DNA of 64,000 nt from Actinomyces oris (GTDB lineage: Bacteria; Actinomycetota; Actinomycetes; Actinomycetales; Actinomycetaceae): assembly GCF_001929375.1 (NCBI RefSeq), contig NZ_MSGO01000015.1, forward strand, positions 16,166 through 80,165, written 5' to 3'. A program made the translations under genes and the position numbers. Positions 20,249-31,069 of this stretch are shown piece by piece. Within the stretch, counting starts at the first letter, position 1. The number at the start of each line of letters is the position of its first letter. The notes beneath the pieces are model-generated. The model was given only the letters and a program-made list of their open reading frames with translations, was not told where the DNA came from and did no database searches.

Positions 20249-21085
20249 TCACGCCTCAGCGAGGCGCTTGGCGGTCGCCAGCACCTCATCGAGCATCGCC
20301 TCGGTGAGCCGACCGGTGAACGTGTTCTGCTGGCTGGGGTGGTAGCTGCCGAGCAGCGTCACCGCCCTGCCATCAGGCCTGGTCAGCTCCGCCGTCACCC
20401 CGTGGCCGAAGCGCGGCTGGGGGCGGGGGAGGACCCATCCGGCCTCCCGGGTGACCCGCAGCACCGCGCCCCATCCGATCCCGCCCAGCGCCAGCAGCAC
20501 CTTGACCTCAGGCATGAGGGCGATCTCGCGGGCGAGCCACGGCGCGCAGGTGGCCCGCTCGACGGTCGTCGGCTTGTTGGCCGGCGGGGCGCAACGCACG
20601 GCGGCACCCATGCGCGCCCCGATGAGCCGCTGCCCGTCACCGGCTGCCGTCGAGGTGGGGGACGTCGCCAGGCCAGCCCGGTGGAAGGCCGCCCACAGCC
20701 AGTCCCCGGAGCGGTCCCCGGTGAACATGCGGCCGGTGCGGTTCGCCCCATTGGCCGCGGGTGCCAGTCCGACGACGTAGATGCGGGCATCCGCCGACCC
20801 GACGCTCGCCACCGGTCGCCCCCAGTACGGCTCATGGGCGAAGGAGGCGCGACGGCCGGTCCTGGCCACCTCCTCACGCCAGGCCACGAGCCGGTCGCAG
20901 GCACGGCACACCGTGATCCGGGCGTCGAGTGCGGACAGACCCGACGACGAGTCGGCCAGCCCCGCCACGTCGGTGTCCGATCGGGCCACGGGGGTGGCGG
21001 CAGTAGCGGGATCGTCGGGCCACCCGGTCCCGGGAGGGACCGGGGAATCGAAGAACGCTCCGGTGATGGGGTGCGGATCGGCCAT
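20249..21085 (-). CDS. udgB: Uracil-DNA glycosylase, family 5 (UdgB)
   Basis: A 278-residue DNA repair enzyme that excises uracil and related deaminated bases. The first motif region reads [24 protein letters not shown] and the late motif [15 protein letters not shown]. Cysteines in CRACDRL and in CAPP...CAPW fit the [4Fe-4S] cluster of this family. The open frame extends to 21226, but that would overlap the end of the Lhr gene; [12 protein letters not shown] at 21085 matches the usual family start. It follows Lhr on the same strand with a gap of about 70 bp, so the two repair genes may be co-transcribed. Confidence 0.9.
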   Translation of the reverse strand: MADPHPITGAFFDSPVPPGTGWPDDPATAATPVARSDTDVAGLADSSSGLSALDARITVCRACDRLVAWREEVARTGRRASFAHEPYWGRPVASVGSADARIYVVGLAPAANGANRTGRMFTGDRSGDWLWAAFHRAGLATSPTSTAAGDGQRLIGARMGAAVRCAPPANKPTTVERATCAPWLAREIALMPEVKVLLALGGIGWGAVLRVTREAGWVLPRPQPRFGHGVTAELTRPDGRAVTLLGSYHPSQQNTFTGRLTEAMLDEVLATAKRLAEA

Positions 21086-21152
21086 GTCCTCATTGTGGAC
21101 GCATGGAGCGGACCGTGGGCCGGCTTCCGTCACCGGTGCGGCGCCGGCCCGC

Positions 21153-24100
21153 TCATCGCCAGGTGGCCCCGTGGGGGCCGACGGCGAGCCGCATCCCCCT
21201 GGGGTCGCGCACGAAACCGGCCTCACGCAGGAGGTCGCTCACGGCCGGCTCCAACGCGGTGACCCCGTTGAGGGACTCCACCACCGTGCGGCGCCTGACC
21301 GCCGCGGCCCCCTGGCGCGCGAACGACCGCTGCCTGTCGACCGCCAGCGCGGCCAGGGCGCGCGCCAGCACCTCGCGCTCGGACGTGTAGGAGATGAGGA
21401 CCTTGAGGTTCTCCGAGGCGTAGAGCACCGGGGCGCCACCCAGCACAACGACGCTCGCCCCCTGGCGCCGGACCGGCGGGCCACCCGCCTCCTCACCGTG
21501 GCCCCCGGCCGACTCGCCGAGGCCGGCAGGCAGCACCGGCTCGGGCCACCGCACCCCGCGCCCGACGAGACAGGCCGGGTCCTTGAGATCGAGCACGACC
21601 GGTGTCTCCGCCGCACCGCCGGGGCCGTGGCTGAGGGACCGCAGCCGCTCGACGCTCTCCCGCTCGGCGAACTGCGCCGGCCCCAGGCCCTCAATGAAAC
21701 CGCCGCGCAGAACCATCCCGGTCTCCTCCATGCGCCGCAGCACCGGCATGAGGGGCCCGAGCCCTCCCGAAGCGCCGAAGGCCAGGGCGAGGTCGCGGCA
21801 GACGACCCCGTAGCGGTCCAGCAATGACTCCACCTGCTCGATCGCCCGCTCCTCGGCGGAGACCGGAGCTGCCGACAGCCTCACCCAGGAGGTGGAGGCC
21901 ACCACGGAGGACAACCGCCCGGCCGCCGTCACCTCCCCGGCGCGCGGCATCTCCATCATGAGCCGGCGGCCCCGGCGGCTGCGCACCCGCCGTGAGGACG
22001 GGGCGGTGCGCGACCCGGCCGCGGGCGCCAGCGCCCGGCGCACCGGCTCGAAGGAGCGGCCCGTCGCAGCCCCCTCACGAACCAGCTGCCAGAGCCCCTC
22101 CTTGGCGACTCCCGTCTCCCGGCCCGCCGGCGCCTCCGGCTCAGCCAGCGCGATCGCCTCCTCGGCGACCGGCGCCAGGGCGGAGTCCGTGGGGAAGAAG
22201 GCGATCTCGCCCGGCGCGGGGACGTCGCCGGCCCCGGTTCGCTCCCGGGCGGAACCGGACCGGGACGCGGCATCGCCAATGGGCCGTGCCTGCCAGACGA
22301 CCTCCCCGGAGGCGATGAGCTCATCGAGCATGGCCGGCCGGTAGTCGACCACGCGCGCGGGCAGGACCACCGACTCCCACAGGCCGGCCGGCAGCCACAC
22401 GCCCTCCAGCGCCGCCAGGGCCTCCGCCAGGGCGTCGACGCCGCCGCCCGGCTCATCCAGCCCCGCACGCTCCAGCACGAGACGCTGGAGAGCCGCGGGC
22501 GGCACCGGCGCGACGGCGGCCCGCGCCCGAGCCAGGGAGCGGTGACGCACCCGGGCCAGGACCGTCGGCTCCATCCACCCCGCCGCACCCAGGTCCACGA
22601 GCGAGCCGTCCCCGGCCAGCTCGGTCAGGGCTCCCTGCGCCACCGCCGCCCCCAGCCCGAAGGCCCGCGCCACGCGCTGCGGCGTCACGGTCGTGTGGGT
22701 GCGCGCGTAGCGCACAAGCAGGTCGTTCAGCGGTGAGCGGGCCGCCGCCATCCGCTCGACCGCGCCACCGCCCCTGGCCTGCTCCAACGCCCAGTCGGGG
22801 ACCTCCACGCCCAGGGCCCGCCGCAGATCCTGGGCGTCCTCGGCCCGGGCCCACAGCTCCCGCCCGCCGACTCGCACCGCGGCCGCCCGGCGAGCCCCGG
22901 CCAGCTCGGCAAGCGCCCGCCCGACAGCGTGTTCGGTCTCCCGCCCGCCGACGTCGGTGCACCGCTCAACCAGCTCGGTCACGCTCAACGGGCCCAGCTC
23001 ACGCAGCAGATCGGCGATCCCCTCGGCGTCGGCGCGCGCCCGCCGGCCGGGAGCCAGGTGCTGGAGCTCGGCCTCCACCTGGGCCAGGACCTCGTCGTCG
23101 AGCAGATCCGCGACGCCGCCGTCGCCCAGCAGGGCGCCCAGCGCCTTGGGGTCCAGGGACAGCAGCTGGGCCTGGCGCTCGGCGTGGGGCAGGTCCTCCT
23201 GGTAGAGCAGGGTGCTCGCGTACCCGAACAGCAGCGGGTGGGCGAAGGGCGACGGCTCACTGGTGACGGCCTCGACGACGCGCACCCGGCCGGAGGCGAG
23301 AGACTCCATGAGGTCGGTGAGCGCGGGCAGGTCGTAGTACTGCTGGAGGCACTCGCGCGCCGCCTCCACGCTGACGGGGAAGTCCCGGAACTGGCGGGAG
23401 GCCTCGAGCAGCTGGCCGGCCTTGACCCGCTGCAGCCACAACGGGGTGCGGCGCCCCGGGCGGGCGGCGGGCATGAGCAGGGCGCGGGCGGCGCACTCGC
23501 GGAACCGGGCCGCGAACAGCGCCGTCGTCTCGATCCGGCTGCGCACCAGGGAGGAGACCTCCGCGGCGTCGAAGGTGATGAGCCCGGCCCCCGGGAGGCC
23601 GCCCTCAACCGGTGGGATCTGCAGGACGATGCCGTCGTCGGCCACGATGGTCTGCGGGCGCACCCCCAGCAGGTGGTGCACCCGCTCCCGGATCGCCATC
23701 GCCCAGGGCTCGTGGACGCACCGCCCCAACGTGCTGTGGACGATGATCCGCCAGCTGCCGGACTCATCCTCATGGCGCTCCATGACCAGGGTCTCATCCG
23801 TCGGCAGGGCACCGGTGGCCCGGTACTGCTCACGCAGCAGCACCAGCAGGTTGCTGCGGGCATGATCGTCCAGCCCCGCCTCCGTGAGCCGGCGCCGCAA
23901 CGCCCGCTCGCCCGCAGACTCCCCGCCGCCCGCCTGCGCCGGCAAGGAGGCCTGCGCCTGACGCAGGAAGACGCCCTTGGCGAGCCCGGTGGCCGCAGGC
24001 CTCCCCAGCCCCTCACCTTTCCAGAACGGCAGGCGGGAACTGCGCCCCTCAGCCGGGTCGACGACGACACGGTCCCCGGTGATCTGGCGGATCCGCCAGC

Positions 24101-26075
24101 TCGACGTCCCCAGCGTGATGACATCACCCGGGCTGGACTCGTGCACCATCTCCTCATCGAGCTCCCCGACCCGCCGCCGCCCGGCGTCCTGCGCCCCCTC
24201 GGGCAGGACGACGGGGAACATGCCCCGATCCGGGATCGTTCCCGAGGAGGCCACCGCCAGCCGCTGCGTGCCGGGCCGAGCACTGAGCTCACCGGTGGCG
24301 CGGTCCCACACGATCCGCGGCGAGAAGTCCGCCAGGTCCGCCGAGGCGAAGCCACCGGCCAACAGCTCCAGGACCGAGTCGAAGGCCGAGCGCGGCAGCG
24401 AGGCGTAGGGGGCCGCCCGAGCGACGGTGGCGAACCAGGCGTCGGCCGTCAGCCCCTCCGCCACACTCACCGCGGCGACCGTCTGCTGGGCCAGCACGTC
24501 CAGGGCGTTGGAGGCCAGCTCCGTGCGCTCGATCGCCCCGGCGCGCATCCCCTCGGCGGCGACGACGGCGTCCACCAGGTGAGTGCGCTCCACGGGGTAG
24601 ATGACGCCGCGGGGTCTCCCGCCCACCCGGTGGTCGGCGCGCCCCACCCGCTGCAGGCCCGCCGCGACCGACGGCGGCGGCGCCACCTGGAGCACGAGAT
24701 CGACCGAGCCGATGTCGATGCCGAGCTCGAGGGAGGCCGTGGCCACCACGCACCTCAGCTCCCCCGCGGCCAGCTCCCGCTCCACGCCCAGACGCTGCTC
24801 CTTGGAGACCGACCCGTGGTGGGCCCTGGCGATCACCGGGGCGCCCGCCGCCAGGGCCTCGGTGTGCGACCCGGTTCCCATCTCCCAGGACTCGCGGTGA
24901 ACCGGCACCTGTGGCGTCGGCGCCGCCGCCCCGAGACGCGCGGCGTAGGCCTCGTTGAGGTGGGCGGTGAGCCGCTCGCAGGCGCCCCGGGAGTTGACGA
25001 AGACCAGCGTCGTGCGGTGGGTCAGGACCTGGTCGAGGATCGCGTTCTCAAGGTGCGGCCAGATCGAGGCCGATACCCGGGCGGGCACCCCCGCACCGGG
25101 CCCCTCCGCCCGCCCCACCGCCATGGCTCGACCCAGCGCCTTATCGGAGCGCCAGGCCTGCGAGGACCCAGCCCTCCCGAGCCCGGAGGGCCGGGCGCCG
25201 CAGCCACTGCCCGCGCTCGCGGGTGCTGTCAGCGCCTGCTCCATCCGGGTGCGTCGGTCCGAGATCGCCGGGATGCGGGCCATGTTCTCCACCGGCACGG
25301 CCACCGTGACCTCCGGCGCTGCCCGGCCGTCGTCGGCGATGATCGTCACCGGGTGCGGCCCGCCGAGGAACCGGGCGACCTCCTGTGGGGGCGAGACGGT
25401 GGCGGACAGGCCGATGCGCTGCGCCGGGCGCCCCAGGAGATCATCGAGGCGCTCCAGGGACACGGCCAGGTGCGTGCCGCGCTTGGAGCCCGCGAAGGAG
25501 TGGATCTCGTCGACGATGACCGTCTCCACCGTCCGCAGCGTCTCCCGCACGGCGCTGGTGAGCATGAGGTAGAGCGACTCCGGCGTCGTGATGAGGATGC
25601 TGGGCGGGTGGCTGCGCAGCCGACGACGCTCCCGCGCGGGCGTGTCCCCTGAGCGCACCCCCACCGAGATCGAGCGGGTGGGGCCGACGGCGGCGATCCC
25701 TGCCAGTGGCCGGCGCAGGTTGCGCTCCACGTCCGCTCCCAGGGCCTTGAGCGGGGAGATGTAGAGGACCCGCACGCCGTCGGTTGGCTCCGGGCGCTCG
25801 CGGGCCTCCTCGCCGGCGTCGAGCCGACCCAGGCGATCGATGGCGGACAGGAAGGCCGCGAGCGTCTTGCCCGAGCCGGTGGGGGCGATGACCAAGGCGT
25901 TCTCACCCCGGCCGATCGCGGCCCAGGCCCGCTCCTGCACGGTGGTGGGCCCGGTGGGGAAGGCGTCGAGGAACCAGGTGCGGGTGGTCGGGGAGAATCC
26001 CTCCCAGCCCGGTCTGTGCGCACTGGCCGTAGCGGCGTCGTTGCTGCTGCTGCTTGACGTTGTGCCCGCCGCCAT
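21153..26075 (-). CDS. lhr: Large ATP-dependent helicase Lhr
   Basis: A 1640-residue superfamily 2 helicase. The N-terminal ~850 residues hold the Lhr core: [28 protein letters not shown] (Walker A near residues 64-71), [50 protein letters not shown] and [12 protein letters not shown]. The remaining half is the long Lhr C-terminal extension. It translocates 3' to 5' on single-stranded DNA and unwinds RNA:DNA hybrids in characterised homologues. It is slightly longer than the ~1500 residues usual for the family, partly through a Gly/Ala/Arg-rich insertion between motifs III and IV (around [17 protein letters not shown]). It precedes udgB on the same strand. Confidence 0.95.
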   Translation of the reverse strand: MAAGTTSSSSSNDAATASAHRPGWEGFSPTTRTWFLDAFPTGPTTVQERAWAAIGRGENALVIAPTGSGKTLAAFLSAIDRLGRLDAGEEARERPEPTDGVRVLYISPLKALGADVERNLRRPLAGIAAVGPTRSISVGVRSGDTPARERRRLRSHPPSILITTPESLYLMLTSAVRETLRTVETVIVDEIHSFAGSKRGTHLAVSLERLDDLLGRPAQRIGLSATVSPPQEVARFLGGPHPVTIIADDGRAAPEVTVAVPVENMARIPAISDRRTRMEQALTAPASAGSGCGARPSGLGRAGSSQAWRSDKALGRAMAVGRAEGPGAGVPARVSASIWPHLENAILDQVLTHRTTLVFVNSRGACERLTAHLNEAYAARLGAAAPTPQVPVHRESWEMGTGSHTEALAAGAPVIARAHHGSVSKEQRLGVERELAAGELRCVVATASLELGIDIGSVDLVLQVAPPPSVAAGLQRVGRADHRVGGRPRGVIYPVERTHLVDAVVAAEGMRAGAIERTELASNALDVLAQQTVAAVSVAEGLTADAWFATVARAAPYASLPRSAFDSVLELLAGGFASADLADFSPRIVWDRATGELSARPGTQRLAVASSGTIPDRGMFPVVLPEGAQDAGRRRVGELDEEMVHESSPGDVITLGTSSWRIRQITGDRVVVDPAEGRSSRLPFWKGEGLGRPAATGLAKGVFLRQAQASLPAQAGGGESAGERALRRRLTEAGLDDHARSNLLVLLREQYRATGALPTDETLVMERHEDESGSWRIIVHSTLGRCVHEPWAMAIRERVHHLLGVRPQTIVADDGIVLQIPPVEGGLPGAGLITFDAAEVSSLVRSRIETTALFAARFRECAARALLMPAARPGRRTPLWLQRVKAGQLLEASRQFRDFPVSVEAARECLQQYYDLPALTDLMESLASGRVRVVEAVTSEPSPFAHPLLFGYASTLLYQEDLPHAERQAQLLSLDPKALGALLGDGGVADLLDDEVLAQVEAELQHLAPGRRARADAEGIADLLRELGPLSVTELVERCTDVGGRETEHAVGRALAELAGARRAAAVRVGGRELWARAEDAQDLRRALGVEVPDWALEQARGGGAVERMAAARSPLNDLLVRYARTHTTVTPQRVARAFGLGAAVAQGALTELAGDGSLVDLGAAGWMEPTVLARVRHRSLARARAAVAPVPPAALQRLVLERAGLDEPGGGVDALAEALAALEGVWLPAGLWESVVLPARVVDYRPAMLDELIASGEVVWQARPIGDAASRSGSARERTGAGDVPAPGEIAFFPTDSALAPVAEEAIALAEPEAPAGRETGVAKEGLWQLVREGAATGRSFEPVRRALAPAAGSRTAPSSRRVRSRRGRRLMMEMPRAGEVTAAGRLSSVVASTSWVRLSAAPVSAEERAIEQVESLLDRYGVVCRDLALAFGASGGLGPLMPVLRRMEETGMVLRGGFIEGLGPAQFAERESVERLRSLSHGPGGAAETPVVLDLKDPACLVGRGVRWPEPVLPAGLGESAGGHGEEAGGPPVRRQGASVVVLGGAPVLYASENLKVLISYTSEREVLARALAALAVDRQRSFARQGAAAVRRRTVVESLNGVTALEPAVSDLLREAGFVRDPRGMRLAVGPHGATWR

Positions 26076-26253
26076 GCTCGATCACCCCCGTTCGCCTTGT
26101 GGCTTCAGTGACCATCCTTCCACGAGGGTGTGACAGCAATCCGCGCGTCTTCAATGCGTTGACCGGCTCGCTGCGCGGAGCTGAAAAAGCCTGCGGCAGC
26201 GGTGGGAGAGCAGCCCCGTCTCCGTTCACCCACCGCCACCGCAGGGGACCGGG

Positions 26254-27288
26254 TCAGGACTCCTCGGTGGGGGAGCCTTCGGAGCCGGGCTCGCCGGCCC
26301 GGGCGTCGGAGTCGTGAGAGGCGCCGGTGCTACCGGCCGTGAGGGGCGCCGAGGCCTCGTCCACCCCCTGATCCTTCTTACCCCGCTTGATGACGGCGAA
26401 GGACACGCCCAATGCGGCCAGTAGCACGATCCCGCCACCAACCAGCCACAACGGGTTGAGGTCATGGGATTCCTTGGACTTGGCCTTGGCCTGTGAGCCC
26501 GAGTCGCCGTCGTCGGCGGAGATCGTCTTCATGATCCAGTCGTACTGCTCGGCCAGGGGAGTGCATGTGAAGTGGCTGGAGGACGTGGCCTCGGGATTGC
26601 TCTCGTCAATGCTCGCGGTGAGGACCGCCGCCACCTTGTCGCCGGTGAACACCGGGCCGCCGGAGTCCCCCGGCTGGGTCTTGGCGCCGTTGCGGAGGTC
26701 GACACTCAGGGACTGCTTGCCCTCGAAGAGGGTGAAGTCCGCGGTGCCCGTGATGCTTCCGGTCGCCTTGGGCAGCGTCTTGGTGCCGCCTGAGCCGTCG
26801 GAGGACCAGCCGTAGACCGTCACCTCGCCGGAGGAAGGCGCTTTGTCGGCGATCTTGGGGTAGCTGGCGAGCTTCATGTCCTCCTTGGTGTGCATGAGCG
26901 TGATGTCGCCGGCGGGGGCCTTCTCCCACCGGTCGACCTCGACCACGCGCTGCTTGTCGCCCTGGCCGATGCGCACGGTGGACCCGGAGACGTTGGGGGT
27001 TCCCTCGACGCAGTGCCGGGCGGTCACCACCCACTGCGGGGCGATCGCGGTGCCGGTGCAGTTGCCGTTGGGGTCGCCCTCGCTGCCGATCCTCTCGGAG
27101 ACGACGGCGGCGCTGATGGCGTCGTCGGTCCCGGCCTTGTCGGGACTTATGAGCGCGTGTGCCGCACCCGCTGGAAGGAGCGCGAGGGCGGTGACGGCGA
27201 GCAGGCTGTGGGCGCGCACGAGCGAGCGGGGGAGGCGGTGACGGTGAGGAAGCGACTGGGGGGCCGGGATCGTGGCGGCGGGTGACAT
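26254..27288 (-). CDS. Membrane-anchored trypsin-like serine protease (S1 family)
   Basis: A 344-residue exported protein. A basic N-terminus and hydrophobic core (SLLAVTALALLPAGAAHA) form a signal peptide. The catalytic triad is visible as TARHC (His), GDITLMH (Asp) and QPGDSGGPV (Ser). A disulphide can form around the His (CTGTAIAP...ARHC). Near the C-terminus LWLVGGGIVLLAALGVSFAVI followed by KRGKK is a membrane anchor with an inside-positive flank, leaving a short acidic tail. The start at 27288 has a good ribosome binding site (AGAGGAGA). The open frame extends to 28041, but that part only shadows the neighbouring gene. The substrate is unknown; a surface-protein or host-protein processing role is possible. 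Confidence 0.9.
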   Translation of the reverse strand: MSPAATIPAPQSLPHRHRLPRSLVRAHSLLAVTALALLPAGAAHALISPDKAGTDDAISAAVVSERIGSEGDPNGNCTGTAIAPQWVVTARHCVEGTPNVSGSTVRIGQGDKQRVVEVDRWEKAPAGDITLMHTKEDMKLASYPKIADKAPSSGEVTVYGWSSDGSGGTKTLPKATGSITGTADFTLFEGKQSLSVDLRNGAKTQPGDSGGPVFTGDKVAAVLTASIDESNPEATSSSHFTCTPLAEQYDWIMKTISADDGDSGSQAKAKSKESHDLNPLWLVGGGIVLLAALGVSFAVIKRGKKDQGVDEASAPLTAGSTGASHDSDARAGEPGSEGSPTEES

Positions 27289-27374
27289 GGTGTTCTCCTC
27301 TGACCTGAGCGGTGGTGCGGTGTGTGAGATGAAGGTGCTTGTGCGGATTCCGGTGAGTGCGGGGCGGTTGTGGT

Positions 27375-28547
27375 TCAGGTGAGTTCGGGAATCGTCCGGC
27401 CGGGACGGCCCTGGTCGGTGGCGGTTCGGACGAGCCGTCGCAGCGCCCACTCCAGGGGACCGTGGTCGAACCTCAGGCGGATGATCGTGGCCAGTGCCAG
27501 GGTGAACAGGATCGTGGCGGCCCCCAGGACCGGCATGCGCAGCGGGGCGTCGGTGGAGAGGAAGGGACCGGCGCTCAGGACGTGACAGACGTAGACGGTC
27601 AGGGACATCGAGCCCATGGCCTGGAGCGGGAGGACCAGCCGGCCGGTCCAGCCGGTGAGAGTCCCCCTGAAGGTCAGGAGGCACAGGGAGACGATGGCCA
27701 GGGCCCCGCCCGCCGTCGTGACGAGGTCGATCAGCGCCCCGGAGTGGGTGACCGGATCGATGAGCATCATGGGGATGATGACGCTCAGCTTGTCGGAGGA
27801 GACCGCGGCGACGACGTCGATGGTGTTGCGTGCCACGGCTCCGGCGACGGCGAGGGGCAGGCCGACGGCGACCGTGAGGGCCTGGGCCCGGGCGCTGCCC
27901 ACAATGAAACGGTGGGCGAGTACCCCGATGATCATGTAGCTCGCCCAGGCGAAGGCCGGATAGGCCCCCGTCAGCGCCTGCGAGGGCACCCCGACGGTGG
28001 CGTCGAGGACGTGACAGACCGCGGAGAGGATGATCGTCCACGCGAGGACGACCATGAGCGTGCGGGTGCGCCAGCGCGGTGCGCAGGCCAGGGCGATGTA
28101 GCAGATGCCGAAGGCCGTGAGCACCACGTTGATGGTGCCGGCGAAAGGCGTGATCATCTCGCCCAGAACAATGAGAATGACGCCGCGGACGATGATCCCG
28201 TGACGTGATGCCGCCAGCGCCGTCCCTCCCTCACGGACCCCGCGCGATCCCATGATGGACAGCGACATGCCGGCCAGCACGGCGAACAGGGCGGAGGGGA
28301 ACCCGCGAACGATCTCCGCCGGCCACCCCTCAGGCTCCATGAGGTGGGCCACCACCATGCCGATCAGCGCCAGGGCGCGGGCGATATCGAGCCCGATGAT
28401 GCGCCGGCGAGGCGGGGAGGACGTCGTCGACGGCGCTGCCGGTGAGGTGCCCGACGGCCTGCTGGGCGCAGCCTCCTCGGGCGGCGGCGTGTTCGACGTC
28501 GTCGGACAGTCCGCCGGTGGTGGTTCGAATGAGCTGGTTACGTGCAC
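27375..28547 (-). CDS. Membrane protein, heparan-alpha-glucosaminide N-acetyltransferase-like / DUF418
   Basis: A 390-residue polytopic membrane protein. After a Pro/Ser/Thr-rich cytoplasmic head, RRRIIGLDIARALALIGMVVAHL matches the opening of the DUF1624/HGSNAT-type catalytic family. The rest is a series of about ten hydrophobic helices, ending with the DUF418-like RLRFDHGPLEWALRRLV. These families move acyl groups across membranes onto sugars; the acceptor cannot be predicted. The start codon is GTG. It lies 86 bp upstream of the serine protease on the same strand and may share its transcript. Confidence 0.75.
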   Translation of the reverse strand: MHVTSSFEPPPADCPTTSNTPPPEEAAPSRPSGTSPAAPSTTSSPPRRRIIGLDIARALALIGMVVAHLMEPEGWPAEIVRGFPSALFAVLAGMSLSIMGSRGVREGGTALAASRHGIIVRGVILIVLGEMITPFAGTINVVLTAFGICYIALACAPRWRTRTLMVVLAWTIILSAVCHVLDATVGVPSQALTGAYPAFAWASYMIIGVLAHRFIVGSARAQALTVAVGLPLAVAGAVARNTIDVVAAVSSDKLSVIIPMMLIDPVTHSGALIDLVTTAGGALAIVSLCLLTFRGTLTGWTGRLVLPLQAMGSMSLTVYVCHVLSAGPFLSTDAPLRMPVLGAATILFTLALATIIRLRFDHGPLEWALRRLVRTATDQGRPGRTIPELT

Positions 28548-28677
28548 GGGACAGGACCTTAGGGGCGCTGCTGTTGTGACGGTGTAAATAGTTCTGCCGG
28601 CTTCAGCGGCGCGTCGTGTTGTCGTGATGCAACCGTCTGGTTTCGCTCAGCGCGTGACGATCTGGAAGAATGCCGCT

Positions 28678-30144
28678 GTGAGCACACGTACCCCGACGAA
28701 GTCCTCATCCTCCTCACCCAGTCAGGTCTCCCGACTGGATCGGTTCTTCCACATCACTGAACGCGGTTCGAGCATCTCCCGAGAGATCCGCGGCGGCATC
28801 GTCACCTTCTTCTCGATGAGCTACATCCTCGTCCTCAACCCCGCGATCCTGTCCAAGGCGAGCCCTCCGGGAACCGAGGCCCAGCTCGCCGCCGGTACCG
28901 CCTTCGTCGCCGCGGTCATGACGATCCTCATGGGCGTCGTCGCCAACTATCCGATGGCCCTGGCCGCGGGCCTGGGGATCAACGCGATGGTCGCCTACAC
29001 CCTCGTGGGCTCCCAGGGCATGACCTATGCCGACGCCATGGGCCTCATCGTCATCGAGGGCGTCATCATCCTCGTCCTGGTGCTCACCGGCTTCCGTGAG
29101 GCCGTCTTCAAGGCCGTCCCCGATCAGCTCAAGACCGCGATCTCGGTGGGCATCGGCCTGTTCATCGCGCTCATCGGCCTGGTGGACGCCAAGATGGTGC
29201 GCCGCGGCGGCACCCCCCTGGAGCTGGGCCTGGGCGGCTCCCTCCAGGGCTGGCCGGTCCTCGTCTTCCTCTTCGGGCTCTTCCTCATGGTGGTGCTCCA
29301 CGTGCGCAAGGTCCGCGGGGCCATCCTCATCGGCATCGCCTCGGCCACGGTCCTGGCCATCATCATCGACGCCGTCGCCCACCTGGGCCCCTACAACGAC
29401 GAGACGATGCCCGGTCCCGACAACCTCACCGGCTGGTCCCTGTCCGAGCCGCGCCTGGACGGCCTCCCGGTGGACCTGCCGAGCCTGTCGACGCTGGGCC
29501 ACTTCAGCCTGCTGGGCAGCGTCCACAAGGTCGGGATCGTCTCGGTGATCCTCCTGGTCTTCTCCCTGCTGCTGGCCGACTTCTTCGACACGATGGGCAC
29601 CATGGTCGCCATCGGCGCCGAGGGCGACCTGCTCGACGAGCACGGCAACCCGCCTAAGACGCGCGAGATCCTCGTCGTCGACTCCCTGGCCGCTATCGCC
29701 GGTGGTGTCGGGGGCGTCTCTTCCAACACCTCCTACGTGGAGTCCGCCGCGGGCGTGGGGGAGGGGGCCCGCACGGGCCTGGCCTCCGTGGTCACCGGCT
29801 GCATGTTCGCCCTGTCCATGTTCTTCGCGCCGCTGGTCAAGATGGTCCCCTACGAGGCGGCCACCCCAGCGCTCGTGGTGGTCGGTTTCCTCATGATGAT
29901 GCAGGTGACCGACATCGACTGGAAGTCCCCGGAGATCGCCCTGCCGTCCTTCCTGACCATCATCATGATGCCCTTCTCCTACTCGATCACCAACGGGATC
30001 GGGGCCGGCTTCGTGGCCTACCTGGTCATCGAGGTCGCTCAGGGGCGGGCGCGGAGGATCCACCCGCTCATGTGGGCGGCCTGCGCGATGTTCGTCGTCT
30101 ACTTCACCCTCGCCCCGATCAAGGCGATCCTTGGCGTCTCCTGA
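28678..30144 (+). CDS. NCS2-family purine permease (AzgA-like)
   Basis: About 488 residues with 12 or more hydrophobic segments. RFFHITERGSSISREIRGGIVTFFSMSYILVLNPAILS is the typical opening of the AzgA-like branch of NCS2. ANYPMALAAGLGINAMVAYT, LLADFFDTMGTMVAIGAEGDLLDEHG and SSNTSYVESAAGVGEGARTGLASVVTG carry the conserved substrate-site residues. The family imports adenine, guanine or hypoxanthine with protons. I chose the GTG at 28678; the in-frame ATG at 28624 gives a longer N-terminus without similarity to the family. It stands alone, with the palindromic element at 30156 just after its stop codon. Confidence 0.9.
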   Translation: MSTRTPTKSSSSSPSQVSRLDRFFHITERGSSISREIRGGIVTFFSMSYILVLNPAILSKASPPGTEAQLAAGTAFVAAVMTILMGVVANYPMALAAGLGINAMVAYTLVGSQGMTYADAMGLIVIEGVIILVLVLTGFREAVFKAVPDQLKTAISVGIGLFIALIGLVDAKMVRRGGTPLELGLGGSLQGWPVLVFLFGLFLMVVLHVRKVRGAILIGIASATVLAIIIDAVAHLGPYNDETMPGPDNLTGWSLSEPRLDGLPVDLPSLSTLGHFSLLGSVHKVGIVSVILLVFSLLLADFFDTMGTMVAIGAEGDLLDEHGNPPKTREILVVDSLAAIAGGVGGVSSNTSYVESAAGVGEGARTGLASVVTGCMFALSMFFAPLVKMVPYEAATPALVVVGFLMMMQVTDIDWKSPEIALPSFLTIIMMPFSYSITNGIGAGFVAYLVIEVAQGRARRIHPLMWAACAMFVVYFTLAPIKAILGVS

Positions 30145-30155
30145 TGAGGGTGTAA

Positions 30156-30278
30156 GTGTCCATATCTGCAGCAAAGGCTGTGAACGGCTTCGCTCCTGCG
30201 GAAGCAAACCGCATGATTCCGCGGTTCCTGCTGGTGAGGTGAGCGGTGTCGAGTCCCCTTTGCTGCAGATATGGACAC
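30156..30278. repeat. Intergenic palindromic element, family 1, copy B (123 bp)
   Basis: The ends form a perfect 22-bp inverted repeat (30156-30177 and 30257-30278, beginning GTGTCCATATCTGCAGC). Inner palindromes occur at GCTTCGC-N4-GCGGAAGC and AACCGC-N8-GCGGTT, the latter identical in sequence and offset to copy A. It lies 12 bases past the stop of the purine permease and before the convergent toxin-immunity locus, where it could also act as a bidirectional terminator. Confidence 0.85.
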
Positions 30279-30428
30279 TCCGGCGCCCGTGGGCGGCATT
30301 CCGCTCCTCTTAACCCGTGCCTCACGCCCCAGCCAAGGGGGCGTTTCACGTGCTTCGGAGGCCGACGAGGGGTGGAGTCGGCGGTTCTGCTTGTTGACTG
30401 AAGCAGGCCGCGTGCAGTGGTTGGGTGT

Positions 30429-31058
30429 TCACCATTGGTTGAGGATGGTGGGGTAGGTGTCGGGGGTGCCGAAGGTGAAGATGGCGCCGTTGGCCACGGG
30501 AATGGTTCGGGTGGCCAGTTGGGTGGCGCGTTGGTAGTGGGGTGAGTCGGAGGCGAAGAACATCTTCCAGCCCGGCAGGTATCTGTAAGGCGGTGGGGTG
30601 GGGGTGACTGGGATGTCTTCACGGGTTAGGGCTCCGATGGTATTGGGTGTGAAGGTGCTGGCGGTGGTGTGCATGAGAGCGTCGGCCAGGTCCTCGCTGG
30701 AGTCCAGGGCGGCCCCGAGTGCCTCGCCGACCATCAGGTCCACGCTGGCGTCTCCAGGGCTGGGCATGTTGAAGCTCAGCATGAGCTTGTTGCCTTGTCC
30801 TATCTGTCCGGAGAAGGCTGGGGTGAGGCCGAAGTCGGGGTCGTCGGAGATGGCTTGTACGCCGTGGATTAAGTGGAGGAGGTAGTCCTGGGTGATGGGT
30901 GGGGACTGCTCGGCCTCCTCGCGGCTGTCGGCGGTGGGGCGCCACAGGTCCAGGGAGGGGTGCAGGGGCCTGATCCGTTGGATCCACTCCCACACCCGAC
31001 GCCCCTCCGATACCGGATCACCAAGCGCCCGCCGTTTGAAACTGAGGTCCCATCTCAT
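30429..31058 (-). CDS. Imm52-like immunity protein, copy 1
   Basis: A 209-residue protein, nearly identical over most of its length to the one encoded at 32533-33162. Shared blocks include RALGDPVSEGRRVWEWIQRI, QDYLLHLIHGVQAISDDPDFG and WKMFFASDSPHYQRATQLA. The copies differ at the N-terminus (MRWDLSFKR versus MEWSLAFDW) and in the stretch before PGWKMFF. The pattern fits the Imm52 immunity family of polymorphic toxin systems, which is associated with Tox-REase-5 toxins. It is the last gene of the locus, 11 bases after an unrelated immunity gene, with no toxin directly upstream. It looks like a retained spare immunity gene. Confidence 0.75.
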   Translation of the reverse strand: MRWDLSFKRRALGDPVSEGRRVWEWIQRIRPLHPSLDLWRPTADSREEAEQSPPITQDYLLHLIHGVQAISDDPDFGLTPAFSGQIGQGNKLMLSFNMPSPGDASVDLMVGEALGAALDSSEDLADALMHTTASTFTPNTIGALTREDIPVTPTPPPYRYLPGWKMFFASDSPHYQRATQLATRTIPVANGAIFTFGTPDTYPTILNQW

Positions 31059-31069
31059 GGCTGCGTCCT

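Noticed and set aside
27289..28041. N-terminal extension of the serine protease frame
   Set aside because: The extension is basic, Arg/His/Pro-rich and antiparallel in codon phase to the acyltransferase gene; a proper signal peptide and ribosome binding site are found at 27288.
28714..30207. A 497-codon minus-strand frame opposite the purine permease
   Set aside because: Asp/His/Gly-rich shadow of the permease codons with no recognisable domain.
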